The notes below the pieces were generated by a model, which was not told where the DNA came from, ran no database searches, and saw nothing but the letters and a program-made list of their open reading frames with translations. Below, piece after piece: positions 6,739 to 15,500 of a stretch of DNA of 64,000 bases. The DNA is taken from assembly GCF_042680125.1 (NCBI RefSeq), contig NZ_JBHTNY010000021.1; one strand, given 5' to 3'. The number at the start of each line of letters is the position of its first letter. Position 1 is the stretch's first letter. The stretch is from Robinsoniella peoriensis. GTDB lineage: Bacteria; Bacillota; Clostridia; Lachnospirales; Lachnospiraceae. The position numbers and the translations under genes are program-made.

Positions 6739-6921
6739 ATGATAGTGGTTATTCAGTCTATGCACGGTATTAAATATGAGTTTGAATGCACGTATTTTGC
6801 AATTGATCCTGAAAAGGGTTATAAGTTTCAAGTCAAAGATTCTGAACCAGAATACATTGACGGGAAACATGTAGCTGATTTTGAGGTTATTGATAATGAG
6901 GTTATAGTAAAAAAAAAGTGA
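6739..6921 (+). CDS. Small phage early protein (60 aa)
   Basis: ATG at 6739 lies after AGGAGG, eleven bases after the previous stop. It is short, beta-rich and alternating (MIVVIQSMHGIKYEFECTY...) and ends in four Val/Lys-rich residues. Size and predicted strand content would allow a small OB-like nucleic-acid-binding protein, but there is no motif to prove it. Its pattern loosely resembles the next gene product, suggesting the two may be diverged duplicates. Confidence 0.5.
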   Translation: MIVVIQSMHGIKYEFECTYFAIDPEKGYKFQVKDSEPEYIDGKHVADFEVIDNEVIVKKK

Positions 6922-6934
6922 TGGAGGTGTCTAA

Positions 6935-7105
6935 ATGAAAGTTGAAGTTATTTTGATCAATAATGATAAATCTACATATGAACTTGATGAGTTTTATTTT
7001 AAATCGAATGGTTTTATGCTTGTTCATTCAAATCCGGGTATTAATGATCTAAAACAGACTTACATTTTTCAAGACTTTGTATCATCTTTTACAGTAAAAA
7101 GTTAG
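6935..7105 (+). CDS. Small phage early protein (56 aa)
   Basis: ATG at 6935 follows GGAGG; 56 codons to TAG. Starts MKVEVILINNDKSTYEL and ends FQDFVSSFTVKS. It has a predicted beta pattern like that of the preceding 60-residue protein (short hydrophobic strand, polar turn, Tyr-Glu, then aromatic strand). Last gene before the border region of the prophage. Function unknown. Confidence 0.5.
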   Translation: MKVEVILINNDKSTYELDEFYFKSNGFMLVHSNPGINDLKQTYIFQDFVSSFTVKS

Positions 7106-7522
7106 GGAAGTTTCCATAAACTTTATAAATGTCTGGTTATATGCTGTACCAATACATACCGATGGAGATATCCATATTTGTTTCGAAAATGTATTTGATG
7201 TAAAAAGAATTAGCTATAACCGGACACCTTGCCATTTTTCAAATCAATTCCTGATAGTTACGCGGAAAAATCGGTATTTGTCCGCGTAACCAACGGGGGG
7301 CTTACCTACCTCCTGGTTACATATCAGTCTGCGGTATGTTCACCATAGATCTTACTTAACCCATAAATTAAATAATTAGTCAAGATTTTAGTGCCCTATG
7401 ACAATAACTTTTTCATTCTTCTATCTCGTTTAATCTAATGCTCTTACGTTGAATCGTTACACGGCCACTATATATTATTTTCACGCAGCTATAAGTAATT
7501 CTAGTTAGTTTAATATTATATA
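7106..7522. other. Gene-free phage border region with hairpin cluster
   Basis: No credible gene is present. Three stems lie close together: a 12-bp near-perfect repeat joining 7130-7141 and 7215-7226 around a 73-base loop; a perfect 10-bp stem GTTACGCGGA (7257-7266) with its complement at 7281-7290; and GTAACCA (about 7286-7292) with TGGTTAC near 7314-7320. Clustered hairpins beside the attachment site resemble the intergenic region of filamentous phages, where packaging and replication signals sit. The remainder to 7522 is AT-rich and featureless. Confidence 0.5.
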
Positions 7523-7588
7523 ATTGTTATATAATTACGTTTTGATTGTTATATAACTACGTTTTAATTGTTATATAATTACGTTTTA
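7523..7588 (+). repeat. Three tandem 22-bp iteron-like repeats
   Basis: Units at 7523-7544, 7545-7566 and 7567-7588 differ at only one or two positions; each contains the palindrome TTATATAA followed by an ACGTTTT motif. A period of 22 bp is about two helical turns, so a protein would bind the same face repeatedly, as with iterons or arrayed operators. The sequence onward to 7802 is AT-rich with no gene. Confidence 0.8.
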
Positions 7589-7802
7589 TTTCATATTCAG
7601 TCTATATCATAGTTTTTTTATGTTTATATATAAATACTTTGCATTATTTTATAAGCGCGTATCTGTATATTCCTGTCTGTTGTAATAAAAATTCAATTCC
7701 ATTATGTCATTAATTCTACGTTCTACATATTTATATTTTATTATTCTTTACTAGTATCATTTAAATTATATATAAATTTCACAATATCACACTGTCAGCT
7801 TC

Positions 7803-7837
7803 AAATAGTTTACATAATTATATTATGTAAACTATTT
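7803..7837. promoter_or_regulatory. dif-like XerC/XerD site, probable prophage right attachment site
   Basis: A perfect inverted repeat with 15-bp arms (7803-7817, 7823-7837) and a 5-bp centre. The inner 11-bp right arm, TTATGTAAACT, is identical to the XerD-side half of the Bacillus subtilis dif site; the left arm is its complement. It sits exactly between phage-type DNA and chromosomal metabolic genes. Filamentous phages commonly integrate at dif through host XerC/XerD, and no phage integrase is visible. The 5-bp centre is one short of the usual 6, which is a caution. Confidence 0.6.
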
Positions 7838-7865
7838 ATGAATTTATACCCAATACTCACTCAAA

Positions 7866-8861
7866 TCAGGAAGTACTGTTATACGAAACCGTTTTCATTA
7901 ACTTTCCTAAAGATATCGGTTCCTTGCAATTAAATTCATCACGATATAGCTTAGCAGTCATAATCTGACTATTATAATAGGTTTTATAAAAATATTCTCC
8001 TGTATTGACATTCATAAATGCTGTGTACTGAGTAAAGTCATCGGTTCCGCGATGTGTAGCAACTACTCCTTTCGGTATGGATACCCCCTCCATGATATGA
8101 AAAGCCGTAATTACTGCTTCACTTCCACTGGACGGAATAGGTGTGTTGCTCTTTTGGAATGATGTTCGTACAAATCTTGAAGGCGGTGAATAATCTCCAG
8201 GTAATCCGATAGCTCCACTGCCCTGCCCAAACGGTGATAATACTACTTCTCCCCACTGTTCTTTTTCTGATTGATGCGGAGATACATTCATATAATTTCG
8301 CAAATTAGTCATATGCCATTCAAAATCAGGACTGTTGGATAGCACACCGATTGGATTATCGAATAAATGGATTCCGCTCTTTGTACATTCAATAACCATA
8401 GATTTTCCACTTTTATCTGTAATCATCCAGTGTAATGGCGCTATGGAATTCGTTAAGGAATCTTCTACTCCAATTATTCTGATTCTATGCATGATCGATT
8501 CCGCCTGTGATACGGATGCACACATTCCCAACAAAAAGTTCACCAGTTCAATAGCTGCAATGGAGATTTTCTTTACCTCCGGCAATACAGCTGTCTCAAA
8601 ATGGGCATACCCCGGAAAATATAGCGCTGCTGCGGCAAAACCCATCTCATTCACTCCATCTACAAATATCAAATCCGAAATATCCTGACCGATTCCTATA
8701 AAACTATATTGATTATATATTTTAGCAGATTTTTTAGTGTTGCTCCAAACATAATTTCGGGGCACAAGGTAAAGCTCCGGATCTAATGTAAAAGAAAAAT
8801 CCATTGTTCTGCCAAAAAAAGTTTCACCTTCAGCAGTTTGTATTGTCATTGCTGTACACAT
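7866..8861 (-). CDS. Choloylglycine hydrolase family enzyme (penicillin V acylase-like)
   Basis: 331 residues, an Ntn-hydrolase of the Cgh/bile salt hydrolase-penicillin V acylase family. After Met removal, Cys2 is the nucleophile. Other family residues are visible: FGRTMDF (Arg18, Asp21), NSPDFEWHMTNLRNY (the Asn175 region) and PPSRFVR (the Arg228 region). At the position where bile salt hydrolases carry Asn82 (GLNFPGY), this protein has Tyr (ALYFPGY, residue 81), as in Bacillus penicillin V acylases. It probably hydrolyses amide bonds of conjugated bile acids, phenoxyacyl amides or N-acyl homoserine-type molecules; bile salt activity should not be assumed. There is no signal peptide. GAGGG ribosome-binding site upstream. 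It is divergent from the PadR-ABC exporter operon. Confidence 0.85.
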   Translation of the reverse strand: MCTAMTIQTAEGETFFGRTMDFSFTLDPELYLVPRNYVWSNTKKSAKIYNQYSFIGIGQDISDLIFVDGVNEMGFAAAALYFPGYAHFETAVLPEVKKISIAAIELVNFLLGMCASVSQAESIMHRIRIIGVEDSLTNSIAPLHWMITDKSGKSMVIECTKSGIHLFDNPIGVLSNSPDFEWHMTNLRNYMNVSPHQSEKEQWGEVVLSPFGQGSGAIGLPGDYSPPSRFVRTSFQKSNTPIPSSGSEAVITAFHIMEGVSIPKGVVATHRGTDDFTQYTAFMNVNTGEYFYKTYYNSQIMTAKLYRDEFNCKEPISLGKLMKTVSYNSTS

Positions 8862-8990
8862 ATGGTAACCCTCTTTTCTCAGTTATCTGGCAATATGCCT
8901 TCTCAAATAAATATTCTTCAAAGTTCATAGATATACCAGATTTTTTGATATTTTAAATCCAAGGTCAGCCGATGTCTTTAAAGAAATCGG

Positions 8991-9036
8991 TTGACAATAT
9001 CCAATGTTGGTGATATGATTTATCCAAGATTGGATA
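8991..9036 (+). promoter_or_regulatory. padR-type gene promoter with two operator sites
   Basis: TTGACA (8991-8996), 17-base spacer, TATGAT (9014-9019). An operator-like ATCCAATGTTGG fills the spacer (8999-9010), and a full palindrome TATCCAAGATTGGATA lies just downstream of the -10 at 9021-9036. A matching palindrome occurs before the ABC operon at 9815-9830, so this is probably PadR autoregulation. Confidence 0.8.
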
Positions 9037-9050
9037 GGAGGTGATCAAAT

Positions 9051-9767
9051 ATGATACGTTCACTGATTTTATACTATTTAAATGTGAAACCAACCCATGG
9101 ATACGAAATACAGAAATTTTTACAGGTCGCCGGGATTGATAACTGGGCTAAGATACAATCCGGTTCCATCTACTATGCTCTTACAAAACTGGAGAAAGAC
9201 GGTTCTGTAGAGGTTTTGCGCGAAGAAAAGACGGGTGCCCGAATCCGTAAAATCTATGTTATTACCGAAAAGGGAAAGCAGGAACTGAGGGAAAATTTAC
9301 AGATGGAATTGCTGACCCCCATCACCCCCATTGGTTCTGATAAATTTTTTATTAATAATATTCTTGACGAGTTACCGAAAGATGCAATTATTGCAGCCTT
9401 GAAGAAGCATCTTTCTGACCTCACCAGCCAAAAAGAGTACTGGGAAAAATGGCGGCAGACAAAAGTCGTAAAGGACAAAACTCCCGGAGCGGAAAGAATC
9501 GCATTTGATATGACAATTGACAGTCTGAAATATCAAATTCTCTGGCATGAAGAAATTTTGTACAATATAGACCAGTATATATCTCTGGGCAAAGAAACCC
9601 GACGTATTATACAGTCAATTGACTTCTCTGCCGTTGACAATGAAGATACGGTTACGGCATCAGCCAAACTCGTAGATATCCAAAAACTGCGTGACGAAAT
9701 TGTAAACAACCCGTCTAAGGCGATTGAAAATGTTGATAAGCTGATTGAGCAGTTAAAGCGAAAGTAA
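9051..9767 (+). CDS. PadR family transcriptional repressor
   Basis: 238 residues. The N-terminal PadR winged helix spans about residues 1-85 (ILYYLNVKPTHGYEIQKFL; GSIYYALTKLEKDGSVEV; then the wing IRKIYVITEKGKQEL). A helical C-terminal domain (about 90-238, charged coiled coil) probably dimerises. The length is that of the larger PadR subgroup. PadR proteins typically repress a neighbouring transporter until a toxic ligand binds. It stands directly before an ABC exporter with the same operator motif in front, so it most likely controls that exporter and itself. AGGAGG ribosome-binding site. Confidence 0.9.
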   Translation: MIRSLILYYLNVKPTHGYEIQKFLQVAGIDNWAKIQSGSIYYALTKLEKDGSVEVLREEKTGARIRKIYVITEKGKQELRENLQMELLTPITPIGSDKFFINNILDELPKDAIIAALKKHLSDLTSQKEYWEKWRQTKVVKDKTPGAERIAFDMTIDSLKYQILWHEEILYNIDQYISLGKETRRIIQSIDFSAVDNEDTVTASAKLVDIQKLRDEIVNNPSKAIENVDKLIEQLKRK

Positions 9768-9770
9768 TGT

Positions 9771-9805
9771 ATTATAAAGCACGTTATCACAGCGTGCTTT
9801 ATAAT
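9771..9805 (+). terminator. Hairpin after the padR-type gene
   Basis: Perfect 13-bp stem ATTATAAAGCACG (9771-9783) with its complement at 9793-9805 and a 9-base loop. There is no T-run, so termination may be weak or the hairpin may serve another role; its right arm adjoins the ABC promoter region. Confidence 0.55.
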
Positions 9806-9814
9806 AAAATCATA

Positions 9815-9830
9815 TATCCAATATTGGATA
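9815..9830 (+). promoter_or_regulatory. PadR operator before the ABC exporter operon
   Basis: A perfect 16-bp palindrome TATCCAATATTGGATA, matching the arms (TATCCAA/TTGGATA) of the site at 9021-9036. It lies 43 bases before the ATPase start codon. Confidence 0.75.
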
Positions 9831-9872
9831 ATAAATTTTGAATAAATCACAATGACTATAGGAGGATATCAA

Positions 9873-10631
9873 ATGAAACAGACCGTATTAGAGGTTAACA
9901 ATCTCTGCAAAAGTTATGGAGAAAAGAAAGTGGTAAACAATGAAAATTTTATCGTGCATACTGGTGATATTCTGGGCTTCATTGGTCCCAACGGAGCTGG
10001 TAAAAGCACCTCTGTCAATATGATTACAACACTGGTGTCACCTGATAGTGGCTCTATCCTTTTTCATGGCAAAGACATCGCCAGAGAAAGTAACCGTTTC
10101 AAAAGATCTCTGGGGGTAGTACCTCAGGATCTGGCAATCTATGAAGATTTATCTGCATATGAAAATGTCCGGCTCTTCTGCTCTCTCTATGGTTTCAAAG
10201 GCTCCGAATTGAAAGACCGGGTAAAATATTCGCTGGAATTTGTGGGATTATGGGATCGGCGTAAAGATATTCCGGCAAAATTTTCCGGCGGTATGAAGCG
10301 CCGGTTAAATATTGCCTGTGCCATCGCCCATACCCCGGAACTCCTGATCATGGATGAACCTACTGTCGGCATTGACCCACAATCCCGCAATAACATTCTG
10401 GAAGCTGTTAAAACACTTCATGCCAGAGGGACAACTGTAATCTATACTTCCCACTACATGGAGGAAATTGAAGCTCTTTGTAATCGAATTGTGTTAATTG
10501 ATAATGGTGTTGTGTTAGAGGATATGGAAAAACAGACATACAAAAATAAATATGCCAATCTGGGGCTTTCAACTCTGGAAGATATTTTTCTGCATCTGAC
10601 CGGTACGGATTTAAGAGATATGGAGGGGTAA
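9873..10631 (+). CDS. ABC exporter ATP-binding subunit
   Basis: The ATG at 9873 follows GGAGG; an in-frame ATG at 9852 lies before that site and is less likely. 252 residues with Walker A GPNGAGKST (about residue 38), signature FSGGMKRRL (about 137) and Walker B LLIMDEPTVGID (about 157), then the H-loop TSHYMEE. The type matches the CcmA/NatA/drug-exporter class (ABC-2). It is followed with short gaps by two ABC-2 permeases, giving a complete exporter. Under PadR control by operator match; the substrate is likely a toxic amphiphile or antibiotic. Confidence 0.9.
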   Translation: MKQTVLEVNNLCKSYGEKKVVNNENFIVHTGDILGFIGPNGAGKSTSVNMITTLVSPDSGSILFHGKDIARESNRFKRSLGVVPQDLAIYEDLSAYENVRLFCSLYGFKGSELKDRVKYSLEFVGLWDRRKDIPAKFSGGMKRRLNIACAIAHTPELLIMDEPTVGIDPQSRNNILEAVKTLHARGTTVIYTSHYMEEIEALCNRIVLIDNGVVLEDMEKQTYKNKYANLGLSTLEDIFLHLTGTDLRDMEG

Positions 10632-10633
10632 AA

Positions 10634-11374
10634 ATGGGAGAATTTAACATACTATTTTACTTCGGCTTAAAACGCCGGATGAAAGATTTTTTCATTCTTT
10701 TTTATAACATTGTTTTCCCAACGGTCATTATCATGTTGCTGGGATACCTGACTTCAACATCGTATGGCGATGGATTTACGTCTTACAATTACTACACCGT
10801 TACGGTCATACCATTTTGTGCTTTAATGGGAATAAGTACGGTTTCCTATGCTTCTCAGGATGAAAAACTGCTTCATACTTCTTATCGGTATATTGCCGCA
10901 CCAATCACTCCAAAACAGATTGTTCTGTCAAAATTCTGTTCCTGTGCAGCGGTACTGTCAATCTGCAATATTATTGCCTTACTTATTGGAAAACTTTTAT
11001 TCCGGCTTGATTTTTATGGCAATATTTTCACAGTTATTATTCTTCTGATTTGCGAAACTGTTGCCGTTACAGGAGTTGGTTTATTTTTAGGGCTGGCATG
11101 TAAGAATTTGGATACTCTGCGTAATTTTTTAAATATCCCCATTGTTATATCCGGATTCCTTGGCGGCGTATTTTTCCCGGTCAGTTCATTCCATCCTGTG
11201 CTCTCAGCGCTTATAAATCTCTCGCCTCTGACATGGATTAATCGTGGCATCATCTCCTGCCTGTATGATAACAGAACACTAATAATATACGTAATTTCAG
11301 CTGTACTGTCAGCAGTTGGCATCGCTATGATGCTGTTGACAATCCGTTTTTTCAAAAAGGAGGCCTTTATCTGA
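10634..11374 (+). CDS. ABC-2 type exporter permease
   Basis: 246 residues with about six membrane helices: first near residues 18-38, then a run from 55 onward to a final helix at about 218-238. Matches the ABC-2 membrane family by topology, including the conserved region FFPVSSFHPVLSALINLSPLTWINRG near 175-200. Starts two bases after the ATPase stop and overlaps the next permease by one base (TGATG), so it is translationally coupled. Probably forms a heterodimeric channel with the next gene product. Confidence 0.85.
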   Translation: MGEFNILFYFGLKRRMKDFFILFYNIVFPTVIIMLLGYLTSTSYGDGFTSYNYYTVTVIPFCALMGISTVSYASQDEKLLHTSYRYIAAPITPKQIVLSKFCSCAAVLSICNIIALLIGKLLFRLDFYGNIFTVIILLICETVAVTGVGLFLGLACKNLDTLRNFLNIPIVISGFLGGVFFPVSSFHPVLSALINLSPLTWINRGIISCLYDNRTLIIYVISAVLSAVGIAMMLLTIRFFKKEAFI

Positions 11375-12390
11375 TGACTATACTGAATATCTTACAAAGC
11401 AATTTCAAACGCAAACTGGCAAACAAAACACATTTTACCATCATGCTGGTGCTTCCAATACTAGTGGTCGTTCTTGGTATCGCAGCCAATATAGCAAGCA
11501 GGCCTTCTTTTACAATTGGCGTATTAAACCCGGTTCCAACTGTAAAATCAGAACAGATCATTGATACATTAAAGTTAACATCCGGAATAGAAGTAGAAAA
11601 TGCTTCTCCCCTTACCATGAAAACAGATATCATAACCGGACGCTATTCAGCGATCATTGAGTTTTCCAATGAAACCTTTCATATCAGTTCCATAAAAGAC
11701 CAGAAAACCACAGATATACTTTCTGTTATTGTAGAAAAATATTTCGAAAGTCCCACACCGATAGATATCAAACCGCTATTTGGATCTTCCCTGGGCATGG
11801 CGCAGCGTATCAGTGCATTTGTTGTCCTTTTTCTGATGATATCAGCAGCAATTAACGCTTCTTTTATCACAAAAGATAAAAGAAGCGGAACTCTGCGCCG
11901 TATCCAACTTTCACCATGCACCGCCACTTCCTATGTAGCCGGCAATGTACTTTTTAACTCTGTGATTACTTATTTTCAGTATTTTATCGCCGTGTCAGTG
12001 ATTGAACTGTTCCGTCTGAATACAGGGATCAGCTATGGAAATTTCCTGTTTATGGGTATCTGGGTGACTCTTTTTGCAGCTGCTTTTGGCACATGTATGG
12101 CCTCTTTATTTCATCAGGAAATGCAGGTTAATCTGTTCTCCGCCTGCATTGCTATCATGCTCTCTCTGATCGGCGGAACATTTACTGCATTAGAAAGAAT
12201 GCCCCCGATGCTGCAGAGAATCAGTATGATCAGCCCAATTCGGTGGTTTATCGACAATGTGAATGCTATGGTGCAGGGGGAGTCGTGGTTTCAGGGGATA
12301 AGATCAATTATCATACTGTCTCTGTTTATAGCAGGTTTATTTATAATAGCAGCAATTGGAAACCGGAATTACGCTGGGCAAAATCACTGA
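11374..12390 (+). CDS. ABC-2 type exporter permease with extracytoplasmic domain
   Basis: 338 residues. The first membrane helix (about 22-42) is followed by an extracellular domain of about 115 residues, then five helices from about 150 to the end, the ABC2_membrane_3/YhgE-like arrangement. The motif PPMLQRISMISPIRWFIDN near 270 is the usual loop before the last helix. Overlaps the upstream permease by one base. It shares the exporter with the preceding subunits. Confidence 0.85.
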   Translation: MTILNILQSNFKRKLANKTHFTIMLVLPILVVVLGIAANIASRPSFTIGVLNPVPTVKSEQIIDTLKLTSGIEVENASPLTMKTDIITGRYSAIIEFSNETFHISSIKDQKTTDILSVIVEKYFESPTPIDIKPLFGSSLGMAQRISAFVVLFLMISAAINASFITKDKRSGTLRRIQLSPCTATSYVAGNVLFNSVITYFQYFIAVSVIELFRLNTGISYGNFLFMGIWVTLFAAAFGTCMASLFHQEMQVNLFSACIAIMLSLIGGTFTALERMPPMLQRISMISPIRWFIDNVNAMVQGESWFQGIRSIIILSLFIAGLFIIAAIGNRNYAGQNH

Positions 12391-12425
12391 AATGGCTGAC
12401 GCAGCATGGTGTTTTTCAATTGCTA

Positions 12426-12454
12426 TTGACTCTCACATGATGTCAGGGTATAAA
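12426..12454 (+). promoter_or_regulatory. Sigma-A promoter for the UvrA-like fusion gene
   Basis: TTGACT (12426-12431), exactly 17 bases, TATAAA (12449-12454), 50 bases before the next ATG. This suggests expression independent of the PadR operon. Confidence 0.6.
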
Positions 12455-12504
12455 GTAGAAACGTTCCATACGATGACATTGAAAAACCGGAGGAGAGAGA
12501 CGAA

Positions 12505-15500
12505 ATGATTAAAAATCACAAAGATTATGTTATAACCCCAATCGGAACTATTTATAAAGAAAATGGAAATCAGCTGATTTCCTTAGAAAGCGAATATCGC
12601 AAGGGGCTGAAATTCATTTCCCTGTTCAGCCACGCAATTATCATTTATAAATCCATTCATTCCCCAGCCAATATTATACCTACCTGCCTCTCTCAAAAAA
12701 CAGTGCAGATTTATGAAGCAGATGAAGATTCAGGCTTACTTACTATTAATGAACTCCAGTTAGAGGGGGATATTCTGACTCTATATGATATCAAGGCTTA
12801 TTTTCCTAACGAGGATTGTGTCAAAAATGTTTCCATACCACAGTTCCCCGTAAACCTGGACACTCTTGCCCCTGTATCCTGCAATGATTTATTGCAGATA
12901 GGAACCATTCATAAGGAAAAAGGCGAATATTTCCTGGAAATACCCGTAGATTTTCAATACTATTCCAAGCTTTTAAAGGGCTATTCCCATATAAAAATCT
13001 GCTGGTGGTTCCACAAATTCGATAAACCGGTCTTCCGCAGAACCCTGGAAGGCCAGCCGCCTTATGAAAATGCGCCCAGAACCGGGGTATTCGCATCCCG
13101 CTCTCCGGTTCGTCCCAATCCCATTGCCTTAACAACTGCACGGATCTTATCCATTGATGAAGCCCATGGAAGGATTCACGTATCTCAGCTGGACTGCTTT
13201 GACAAAACCCCTTTTCTGGGCTTTAGCCTGTATCATCCGAAAACCGATCAAGTAAAGGACTGCCGTCTGCCTGACTGGCTGGCACATTGGCCGAAATGGC
13301 TGGATGACAGAGGTTTTGAAAAGACCGGTGATGTGCGTGTCCTTCCTTCTTCAATTGAAGTCCTGAAAAAATACAAGATGAAACAGGAGGCAGAATCCCA
13401 TCCTTCTGCCCATAATTTAATTTTTTCTACCGCCGATGAGGATTTTGCCGGACATACCGATGGTATTGTCATAAAAGGTGCAAGACAAAATAATCTGAAA
13501 AATATTGACGTAACGATTCCCTATGGCAAAATAACAGTCATGACCGGTGTAAGCGGAAGCGGTAAATCAAGCCTTGCATTCGATACGATATTTGCAGAAA
13601 GCCAGCAGCGCTTTTTTGAAAGCATGTCACTGTCTGAGCGTTCTCAGTTTAAGTTGATGAGCAAGCCTCAGTTTGACCAGATTACCGGTCTGCCACCTGC
13701 CATCGCAATATCCCAGCGCAATGCGAATAGAAATCCCAGGTCAACCGTAGGTACCATGACCGATATATATGATCTCCTGAGGTCATTGTTTGCAAATATC
13801 GGTGTCCGTCACTGTCCGGAATGCGGAAATTCTATTGAGCCCCTTACTGCATCTGAAATTATTCACCTGCTGCTTAACTGCATGCCGGGAACCGTTCAGG
13901 AAATACGGCCATTTCATTCTGATTCTGCACTGGCTACATTAATTGTACCTGAATTTCTGACAGAAAAAGAATGGAAAAATACAGATCATTATTACCCCAG
14001 ATTAAAAGATTCTATAGAAAAAGCATTGAAACTGGGCAGTGGAGCCATAACCGTCAAGCTAACTTATCCAGGAATGCCGGAAGATAAAATTCATTTTCAG
14101 ACAACGCAAATGTGCTATCACTGTGACCACGTTCTGTTTGAGCTGACACCATCCAGCTTCAGTTTTAATAATCCCGAATGTATGTGTCCCGTATGTAAAG
14201 GTCTTGGCCGTATCATGGAAGCAGATATTCATAAAATCATCACGAACCCGGAATTATCCTTATTGGACGGTGCTTCTCCATTTTGGGGGAATCTGCGGAA
14301 ATTCCTGAAATCCCCCAATGCCAACTGGATGAAAGGAGAAGTACTCGCTCTTGCTATGGACGAAAATATTGATCTGGAACTGCCCTGGAGCCAACTGCCT
14401 GAGGATTTTAGAGAAAAAGCATTGTTTGGCGCAGGTGAGAAAGAGGTTTCATTTATGTATGAAAACCGTAATGGGCGAAATGGCACCATTACGCGAAAAG
14501 TGGAAGGTGCATACCATATCATTCACAGACTTTTTAAATCCAGTTCCGGAGATACGGCAAAACAGATTGAAGAAACATACATGACAGCAAGAACCTGTGA
14601 TTCCTGCAATGGGGAACGCCTGGCTGCGGAAAGCCGAATGGTGACCATAGCAGATACCAGATTTCCGGATGTGGTACAAATGTCTATGGAACAGCTGCAA
14701 AACTGGATCACTTCACTGCCTGCCAGTCTGGAACCCACAAAGATCAATTTAGCACTTCCCATTCTAAAATCGATGTTCAAGCGTTTAAGCAATTACATGG
14801 ATGCAGGACTCTCCTACCTGACTTTGGACCGCTCTGCCCCAACTCTATCCGGGGGAGAATTGCAGCGTCTGCTATTAGTAACACAGCTAAGCAGCGGAAT
14901 ATCTAATATACTATATATTTTAGATGAGCCCACAACAGGTCTTCATTCAAAAGATACCCATAAACTTTTGGATCTGATAAAGAAACTGCGGGATATGGGA
15001 AATACCATGATTGTAGTCGAACATGGTGTTCAGGTAATGCTTGCCGCAGATAAAATTATTGATATTGGTCCTTATGCAGGGGAAGCCGGAGGTTATATAA
15101 CTGCACAGGGCACCCCCGGGGAACTGATGCAAAATAGGGCGTCCCAAACAGGCGCTTACCTTTCCGGCCGGCAACAGGTAAGCATTCCCGGTAGAACTCT
15201 TTTACATGATAAAGATTCCTGGGTTCAACTGACAGGTGTTAAAGGCAATAACCTGAAAAATATCAGCATTTCATTTCCGGTACAGGCCATTACCTGTATT
15301 ACGGGAGTTAGTGGCTCCGGTAAGAGTACTTTAGTGGATCAGGGTATTTTCCCGGGTATTCAGAACTATCTGGACGGTATAAATGTATCTTGCTGCGGTT
15401 ATGATTCCGTCATGGGCGCTGATCATTTTACAAAAATTATCCATATCACACAAAAACCTATCGGACGGTCCAGCCGCTCCACGCCGGCTACTTATACTGG

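Noticed and set aside
7523..7588. Possible CRISPR fragment
   Set aside because: The three 22-bp units abut directly with no spacers and no cas genes are nearby.
7880..7895. Catabolite-response-element-like sequence (GAAACCGTTTTC)
   Set aside because: It lies inside the 3' coding end of the acylase gene, away from any promoter; a chance match is more likely.
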